NCBI RefSeq assembly: GCF_000153345.1
Contig: NZ_CH724126.1
Location: 17,854 to 81,853, forward strand
DNA length: 64,000 nt
Direction of reading: 5' to 3'
From: Neptuniibacter caesariensis
Lineage (GTDB): Bacteria; Pseudomonadota; Gammaproteobacteria; Pseudomonadales; Balneatricaceae
The notes beneath the pieces were generated by a model. That model was given only the letters and a program-made list of their open reading frames with translations. It searched no databases and was not told the DNA's origin. The first letter of the stretch is position 1; every line of letters starts with the position of its first letter. The position numbers and the translations under genes were made by a program. Positions 63,878 to 64,000 of the stretch are shown here, piece by piece.

Positions 63878-64000
63878 TTAAAGCTTTATCGTCTCAACGC
63901 CAGACTCAGTTCCCATAAGGACTACATCCGCTCCACGGTTTGCAAACAGACCATTGGTCACTACACCGACGATATTATTAAGCTGTTTTTCCAGCTCCTT
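63878..64000 (-). CDS. rpiA: Ribose-5-phosphate isomerase A, C-terminal fragment
   Basis: The last 40 codons of a gene entering from the right edge. The end reads [20 protein letters not shown] and then [18 protein letters not shown], which matches the conserved RpiA C-terminus including the GLFANRGAD motif. The enzyme interconverts ribose 5-phosphate and ribulose 5-phosphate. The frame is open to the end of the window and the catalytic part lies outside. Confidence 0.92.
   Translation of the reverse strand, partial: KELEKQLNNIVGVVTNGLFANRGADVVLMGTESGVETIKL

Noticed and set aside
1-64000. CRISPR arrays, insertion sequences, prophage or integration sites
   Set aside because: No regularly spaced direct repeats, transposase-like frames, integrase or tRNA-linked attachment sites were seen.

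Overview
This 64 kb window is a stretch of chromosome from a marine-type gammaproteobacterium, most likely in or near the Oceanospirillales. I infer this from gene content and order, not from a database search. Several blocks keep the classical gammaproteobacterial order: rppH-ptsP...lgt/thyA; ygfB-pepP-ubiH-ubiI-gcvT-gcvH opposite TIGR02449-zapA-6S RNA-ygfA; argH opposite hemC-hemD-hemX-hemY; trxA-rho-ubiD; nudE/yrfG-hslR-hslO-pckA; tesA opposite ybbA-ybbP. A type III pantothenate kinase (coaX) and a long-form thymidylate synthase fit a non-enteric lineage. I see no rRNA or tRNA, insertion sequence, prophage or CRISPR array.

Layout. 1-9.4 kb: cofactor and folate genes (coaX, birA, folA, thyA), lgt, a TauE-type exporter, an NRDE protein, nitrogen-PTS ptsP and rppH. 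9.4-20 kb: CBS protein, aldo/keto reductase, rlmI, gcvTH, ubiquinone hydroxylases, pepP, zapA and 6S RNA. 20-28 kb: AEC transporter, gcvR, argH and the heme genes. 28-35.5 kb: EAL-HDOD protein, a flavin reductase with ubiD, rho, trxA and ppx. 35.5-39 kb: a copper-buffering peptide (bufferin) operon bufA-bufB-bufC next to an ECF sigma/anti-sigma pair. 39.3-43.5 kb: a LuxP-like AI-2 receptor overlapping a LuxQ-like membrane protein whose kinase is replaced by GGDEF-EAL. 43.5-54.5 kb: pckA, hslO, hslR, nudE, cysQ, sodB, tesA and ybbAP. 54.5-61 kb: a GGDEF-EAL-CZB enzyme followed by a c-di-GMP-I riboswitch and a small secreted protein, then a DUF748 protein. 61-64 kb: a structured leader with a 39-residue membrane peptide, a CueR-like regulator, an oxygenase/acyltransferase pair and the 3' end of rpiA.

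The most interesting theme is c-di-GMP. The window holds a predicted AI-2-to-c-di-GMP receptor, a zinc-sensing-type c-di-GMP enzyme, a c-di-GMP riboswitch and a degenerate EAL-HDOD protein. A second theme is copper (bufferin operon, CueR-like regulator). A third is an almost identical palindromic operator that lies upstream of the riboswitch and also upstream of an otherwise unannotated 41-residue membrane peptide. These three themes rest on motif reading and remembered family sequences. They have not been tested by alignment or folding software.
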